This document shows positions 60,067 through 64,000 of a stretch of DNA of 64,000 nt, in pieces (the stretch's first letter is position 1; each line of letters begins with the position of its first letter). The notes beneath the pieces were generated by a model that saw nothing but the letters and a program-made list of their open reading frames with translations, was not told the origin of the DNA and did no database searches. The DNA comes from CAZNKU01 sp964573775. GTDB lineage: Bacteria > Bacillota > Clostridia > Monoglobales > Firm-18. The translations under genes and the position numbers were made by a program. The stretch spans positions 26,967 to 90,966 of the forward strand of contig CAZNKU010000002.1 in assembly GCA_964573775.1 (NCBI GenBank), in the 5' to 3' direction.

Positions 60067-60609
60067 TTAAATCTTATGTGTTTTAACTGTGTTTCCGTCA
60101 AAATCCTTCCATATAAATTCGCCGTTTTCCAGTATAATATATCCGTGGTGGCTGTTTCCCTTAGGTATGGATACAGAGCCCGGGTTTATATATGTGTAAT
60201 TTTCGTGTACGTTGCAGGCAGGTACATGAGTGTGCCCGTGCAACAGAATATTTCCTTTTTGCAGAGGTGGAAGATTATTTTCGTTGTAATTATGACCGTG
60301 AGTGGCATAGATTACCTTGTCTTTGTCTGTTATAATGCAGTAATCAGCAAGTATGGGAAATTCCAACACCATCTGGTCAACTTCTGTGTCGCAGTTTCCA
60401 CGCACGCAAAGTATTTTATCCTTTAATTCATTAAGTAATACAATGACTGCTTTGGGATTATAGTCTTTTGGAAGGTCGTTTCTCGGACCGTGATACAAAA
60501 TATCGCCCAAAAGAAGAATTTTATCAGCCTTTTCGCTTTCAAAAGAATTTATCATTTTTTTACAGTAATATTCGGAACCGTGTATGTCCGAAGCAATAAA
60601 CCATTTCAT
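60067..60609 (-). CDS. YfcE/MJ0936-type metallophosphoesterase
   Basis: 180 residues. Calcineurin-like motifs in order: ASDIHGSEYY, LLGDILYHGPRN, VRGNCDTEV, THGHNYNENN and LLHGHTHVPA, which give the two-metal site (Asp, His, Asp, Asn, His, His, His). It hydrolyses phosphodiesters, with no known physiological substrate. GGGAGG at 60617-60622 selects the ATG at 60609. Confidence 0.93.
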   Translation of the reverse strand: MKWFIASDIHGSEYYCKKMINSFESEKADKILLLGDILYHGPRNDLPKDYNPKAVIVLLNELKDKILCVRGNCDTEVDQMVLEFPILADYCIITDKDKVIYATHGHNYNENNLPPLQKGNILLHGHTHVPACNVHENYTYINPGSVSIPKGNSHHGYIILENGEFIWKDFDGNTVKTHKI

Positions 60610-60909
60610 ATTGTTACCTCCCAAGCATTCTGTTTATTTTTGGATTATGATTTCTCATTAAAAACACATCTTTTTATAATCTAAATTAATTATAACACGA
60701 TATAATTTGAATGTCTATGCAAAAATGGATAACTTTACATATAAAAAAAGACAACAGATAAAAGCCAATTCGTTAAAAGTGCCGATATAATAATGCTTGA
60801 CAATGCTTTTACAGTAGTATAAAATAAAAGGATAAGGATGATTTTTAAGTCACCATTTATAAATTTTTATACATAGTATGGTATATAGTAATATACCGGA
60901 GGTTAAATG
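60610..60909. promoter_or_regulatory. Divergent promoter region for yfcE-like and cysK-like genes
   Basis: For the minus-strand gene, TAGACA (60712-60717), 17 bases, TATAAT (60689-60694). For the plus-strand gene, TTGACA (60797-60802), 17 bases, TAAAAT (60820-60825). A GGTATAT/ATATACC hairpin (60879-60897) ends directly at GGAGG (60898-60902) and may affect translation of the CysK-like protein. Nothing else is seen. Confidence 0.7.
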
Positions 60910-62523
60910 ATGATTTGCAATAATATTTTAGAAGCTTTGGGAAATACTCCCATCATACGTCTTAATCGTATGGCAGACCCTGACAGTGCCGAAATTCTTG
61001 TTAAGTTTGAAGGTCTTAATGTTGGAGGATCAATAAAGACAAGAACTGCATACAATATGATATGTAAGGCTGAAGAACAGGGAATAATAAATAAAGATAC
61101 TGTAATTGTAGAGCCTACAAGCGGTAATCAGGGCATAGGGCTTGCTTTGGTTGGTGCGGTACGTGGGTATAAAACTAAAATTATTATGCCCGACTCCGTA
61201 AGCGAGGAACGCAGAAAATTAGTAGAACACTACGGTGCAGAGGTTATACTTATTCACGATGCAGGCAACATCGGTGCTTGTATTGAAGAATGCTTGCAGA
61301 CGGCACTTAAAATGCAGGCTGAAGACCCTAACGTGTTTGTTCCTCAGCAGTTTGAAAACCCTGCAAACCCCCAAATTCAAAGGGAACAGACAGGTAAAGA
61401 GATTTTAGAACAGGTAAATGGTCCTATTCACGGTTTTTGTTCGGGTATAGGTACAGGCGGTACTATTACAGGCATCGGTGAAACCTTAAAGGCTGAAAAT
61501 CCCGATATGGAAATATGGGCAGTAGAGCCTGAACATGCGGCAATTTTGTCAGGTGGTTCAATCGGTACACATATTCAGATGGGTATCGGTGACGGACTTA
61601 TCCCTGCAATTTTGAATACTGAAATTTATAATGATATCTGCATAATAAAGGATGAGGAAGCTATCCGTACAGCAAAGGAGCTTGCTTCTAAAGAGGGTAT
61701 TATGTGTGGTATTTCAAGCGGTACAAATGTTGCCGCTGCACAGTCAGCAAAGCAGTCAATAAAATCCGACCTCAGAGAAATCAACAGGTCAAAGCTTCTT
61801 GCTCAGTTTCAGGATAAGGAAAATGACTGCATAAGTGCCGTTATAACACAGATTGAGTCAAATGGTACGGCTACTCTTATCCATGATAAAACAGAACTTT
61901 ATCTGCTAAAAAAAGAACAGATACCGAATGAAGTTCTTAAAGAAGGTCAGAATATCAAAGTATATGTAAATGGTATAATAAATAAAGAAAAGAAACCTAT
62001 AATAAAAATTTCAAGAACTCACCGTGACCTTGTAAAAAGGCTTTTTGAACTTGAAGTTCCTGAAATATATGATGGTACTGTAGAGATAAAGGCTATCTCC
62101 AGAGAACCGGGGTCAAGAACAAAAATCGCTGTATGTTCCAATAATCCCAATGTTGACGCAGTGGGTGCATGTATAGGTCCGAAGCGTTCAAGAATTACTG
62201 CGGTTGTTGAAGAACTCAGCGGTGAAAAAATTGATATAATAACTTACAGTGAAAATCCTGAAGAGTTTATTGCAAAGTCCCTCGCTCCGTCAGAAGTAAT
62301 AAGTGTTACTCTTGCTGAAGACGGTTCAAAGTCATGCAGAGTTATCGTTCCCGATACTCAGCTTTCACTTGCTATAGGCAACAGAGGACAGAATGCAAAA
62401 CTTGCAGCTAAACTCACAGGATATAAAATAGATATCAAACCTGAATCAGAAGCAAAGACTGCTGAAAATACAGAAACAGCATCAGAAATTCCGGAGAGTT
62501 CCGGAGAAATCGCTGATAATTGA
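60910..62523 (+). CDS. Cysteine synthase domain joined in frame to NusA S1-KH1-KH2
   Basis: 537 residues. Residues 1 to about 278 are a PLP-dependent cysteine synthase: LGNTPIIRL, PLP lysine in GGSIKTRTA, EPTSGNQGIGLAL, the phosphate-binding GTGGTITGIGE and GISSGTNVAAA. The usual last 30 residues are absent. From QSAKQSIKSDLREINR on, the chain is NusA: end of the N-terminal domain, S1 (about 295-360, ISAVITQIESNGTA), KH1 (VKRLFELEVPEIYDGTV) and KH2 (LAIGNRGQNAKLAAKLTG). The RNA-polymerase-binding part of NusA is missing. Leucine codons change sharply at the join. Start 60910 fits GGAGG; 60907 is possible. Confidence 0.8.
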   Translation: MICNNILEALGNTPIIRLNRMADPDSAEILVKFEGLNVGGSIKTRTAYNMICKAEEQGIINKDTVIVEPTSGNQGIGLALVGAVRGYKTKIIMPDSVSEERRKLVEHYGAEVILIHDAGNIGACIEECLQTALKMQAEDPNVFVPQQFENPANPQIQREQTGKEILEQVNGPIHGFCSGIGTGGTITGIGETLKAENPDMEIWAVEPEHAAILSGGSIGTHIQMGIGDGLIPAILNTEIYNDICIIKDEEAIRTAKELASKEGIMCGISSGTNVAAAQSAKQSIKSDLREINRSKLLAQFQDKENDCISAVITQIESNGTATLIHDKTELYLLKKEQIPNEVLKEGQNIKVYVNGIINKEKKPIIKISRTHRDLVKRLFELEVPEIYDGTVEIKAISREPGSRTKIAVCSNNPNVDAVGACIGPKRSRITAVVEELSGEKIDIITYSENPEEFIAKSLAPSEVISVTLAEDGSKSCRVIVPDTQLSLAIGNRGQNAKLAAKLTGYKIDIKPESEAKTAENTETASEIPESSGEIADN

Positions 62524-62588
62524 TTTTATCCGCAGGAATTTTATTCCGGTATGCGATTAAAATAATAAAATAAGGAAGTGTGCAGTTT

Positions 62589-62861
62589 ATGCATAATAAA
62601 AAAATTCCTATGAGAACTTGCTGTGGGTGTGGTGAAATGAAACCCAAAAAAGAACTTGTCAGAGTAGTAAAATCCCCTGACGGTTCGGTATCACTTGACT
62701 TTACAGGTAAAAAATCAGGACGAGGTGCCTATATATGCAGAAATATCCTCTGCCTTAACTCCGCACGCAAAGCAAGAAAATTTGAAAGGTCTTTTTCGTG
62801 TGCTGTTTCGGATGAATTTTATGAGGTGATGCAAAATGAACTGGCAGCAGAAAGTAATTAA
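62589..62861 (+). CDS. ylxR: YlxR family protein (RnpM)
   Basis: 90 residues. PMRTCCGCGEMKPKKELVRVV near the start and GRGAYICRNILCLNSA are the YlxR (DUF448) signatures, a nucleic-acid-binding fold reported to modulate RNase P. It belongs to the nusA-ylxR-ylxQ-infB operon. AAGGAAG about ten bases upstream selects ATG 62589; GTG 62580 has no site. Confidence 0.93.
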   Translation: MHNKKIPMRTCCGCGEMKPKKELVRVVKSPDGSVSLDFTGKKSGRGAYICRNILCLNSARKARKFERSFSCAVSDEFYEVMQNELAAESN

Positions 62862-63192
62862 TCTCCTTACAATGTGCAGACGAGCGGGAAAGCTTATAAT
62901 AGGCTTCGACGCAGTAAAGGAAACTTTTGTTGAAGGCGATATATACTGCATAATTGTAGCTAACGATATATCACAGAATACATTGAAAAAAGTAAGAAAT
63001 CTATGTGATACATTCTCGAACGGAAAAATTCCGGTTGTAAGAACTACTCTTACAGTTGCCGAACTTAATAAATACCTTGGTCAGAAAGTCGCTGTTGCTG
63101 CTATCTGTGACAGAGGATTCGGAAGCCGTCTTATTGAACTCAACGGTCAGTTTATGGAAAACGGAATAGTTCCGGAGGAATGGAAAATATAA
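62836..63192 (+). CDS. ylxQ: L7Ae-family ribosomal protein YlxQ
   Basis: 118 residues. MCRRAGKLIIGFDAVKETF, then IVANDISQNTLKKVRNLC and VAVAAICDRGFGSRLIEL follow the L7Ae/L30e/S12e fold, which binds kink-turn RNA. It overlaps ylxR by 26 bases and precedes infB. Confidence 0.92.
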   Translation: MNWQQKVINLLTMCRRAGKLIIGFDAVKETFVEGDIYCIIVANDISQNTLKKVRNLCDTFSNGKIPVVRTTLTVAELNKYLGQKVAVAAICDRGFGSRLIELNGQFMENGIVPEEWKI

Positions 63193-63221
63193 TAATTTTA
63201 AACAGGAGGTAAGTATTACGG

Positions 63222-64000
63222 ATGGTAAAGAAAGTTAAAATTAATGACCTCGCAAAAGATTTGAATTTGCCAAGTCAGGAAATTGTAGGCGTCCTTGATG
63301 AATTTTCTGATGTAAAGAAAAAAACTGCCTCTAGTATAGGTGAGGATGAAGTAAATCTGGTACTTGAATATTTCTCACAGAAAAATCAGGTGGACAGCTT
63401 TGATGATTACTTTAAATCCAGCGTAAAACCGCAGGTGGATAATAACGTTTCTTCAGATGAAACCAATTTGACCATACAGGAGGCTAAATCAGTGCAGAAA
63501 CCAAAAGCAAATATGTCTAACAAAAATAATAAGGCTCAGGGCGACAGCCAGAAAAAATCAAATAAGCCCAGACAGAATAAAAATAATGCCAAACCGCAGA
63601 ATAATACTTCTGCAAACAGTATAAAAAATAATGCTGTGCAGGATACAAAGAAAAATAATGCTCCGGTTCAGAATAATCCTTCAAACAACAGTAAAAGTAA
63701 TGAAAAGAAATCAAAACAGGCTCAGCCAAGAGGCGAAAAAACAAAGCTTAATGCAAATCTTGCATCCGAAACAGTAACAGTAACAAAAACTGTACGCCGT
63801 ACTGTCGATACAAGAGGAAGCTATGTGGAACTTGATAAGTATAATGAAAGATATGAACAGATTGCCCCTGCACACAAGCATAAGGACAATTATACAAAAA
63901 AACAGAAGATTTCACAGAAATCCTCACAGAAAAATAAACATCAGTTCTCAGGAAAACGTGAAAGCGAAGCTGAAAGACTCCGCAGACTTGAACTCGAAAG
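63222..64000 (+). CDS. infB: Translation initiation factor IF-2, 5' part
   Basis: 259 residues are visible and the frame runs out of the window. The N-terminus VKKVKINDLAKDLNLPSQEIVGVL is the IF2-N module. An Asn/Lys/Gln-rich unstructured region follows (about 65-205), then ERLRRLELER at the edge, before the expected GTPase domain. AGGAGG lies about 13 bases before the ATG at 63222. The linker composition is typical and carries no other domain. Confidence 0.95.
   Translation, partial: MVKKVKINDLAKDLNLPSQEIVGVLDEFSDVKKKTASSIGEDEVNLVLEYFSQKNQVDSFDDYFKSSVKPQVDNNVSSDETNLTIQEAKSVQKPKANMSNKNNKAQGDSQKKSNKPRQNKNNAKPQNNTSANSIKNNAVQDTKKNNAPVQNNPSNNSKSNEKKSKQAQPRGEKTKLNANLASETVTVTKTVRRTVDTRGSYVELDKYNERYEQIAPAHKHKDNYTKKQKISQKSSQKNKHQFSGKRESEAERLRRLELE

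Noticed and set aside
1..64000. CRISPR array, prophage, insertion sequence or toxin-antitoxin system
   Set aside because: No regularly spaced repeats, transposase, integrase, phage structural gene or toxin-antitoxin pair was found in any frame I read.

Overview
The window reads as one stretch of a low-GC Gram-positive, endospore-forming Clostridia-type chromosome, probably from a genome assembly. The evidence is strong AGGAGG-type ribosome binding sites, TTGACA/TATAAT promoters with 17-bp spacers, the Firmicutes-type clusters ecfA-ecfT-truA, darA-holB-ricT and ylxR-ylxQ-infB, and sporulation or germination enzymes (CwlD, a SleB/CwlJ-type hydrolase, RicT). I cannot name the genus. I saw no rRNA or tRNA gene, transposase, prophage or CRISPR array.

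Layout. 1-9281: the end of a polysaccharide (capsule/EPS) cluster with ATP-grasp proteins, a GT2 transferase, a pyruvyl transferase, a flippase and a nitroreductase-like protein, closed by a three-gene nucleotide-sugar cassette (galacturonokinase-like kinase, nucleotidyltransferase, UDP-uronate 4-epimerase). 9326-14809 (minus): a tandem-OB SSB paralogue, ychF-mtnN, and a SERCA-like P-type ATPase behind a yybP-ykoY manganese riboswitch. 15384-19226: a zinc-ribbon protein, an aminotransferase-fold protein lacking its PLP lysine, and an OPT transporter with a PqqD-like partner. 19278-24913 (minus): a GT-C/GtrA fusion, a GtrB-like GT2 and an LTA-synthase-like enzyme, which fit a teichoic-acid glycosylation operon. 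25232-27111: two cell-wall hydrolases of the spore/germination type. 27400-38519: housekeeping genes including a fused double-ATPase EcfA, ecfT, truA, cvpA, rho, mecA, darA, holB, ricT and a ferredoxin. 38698-39389: a frameshifted pnuC. 39472-45819: surface proteins and the potABCD polyamine operon. 45992-50287: a TPR protein, murA, an ABC-F ATPase and a DUF378 protein.

50919-57389 is the most interesting part. Two tandem, equal-length (about 275 nt) structured elements stand directly in front of a yycH-yycI-phoP-phoR-like operon, which is followed by a Na/Pi cotransporter with TTAACA Pho-box-like repeats. 57430-59403 is a divergent pdxK/pdxR pair in which PdxR lacks its C-terminus. 59404-60066 holds a strong promoter, a structured leader, tiny ORFs and a very strong terminator. 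60910-64000 begins with a cysteine synthase that runs in frame into the S1-KH-KH part of NusA and then ylxR, ylxQ and infB. Leucine codon use changes abruptly at that join, so it is either a true gene fusion or a chimeric assembly.

The likely undescribed items are the tandem RNA-like elements at 50972-51519, the structured transcript at 59660-60060, the hairpin-rich interspersed repeat (14866, 26079, 39426) and the CysK-NusA join. All structures and counts were worked out by eye and by hand; nothing was searched or computed.
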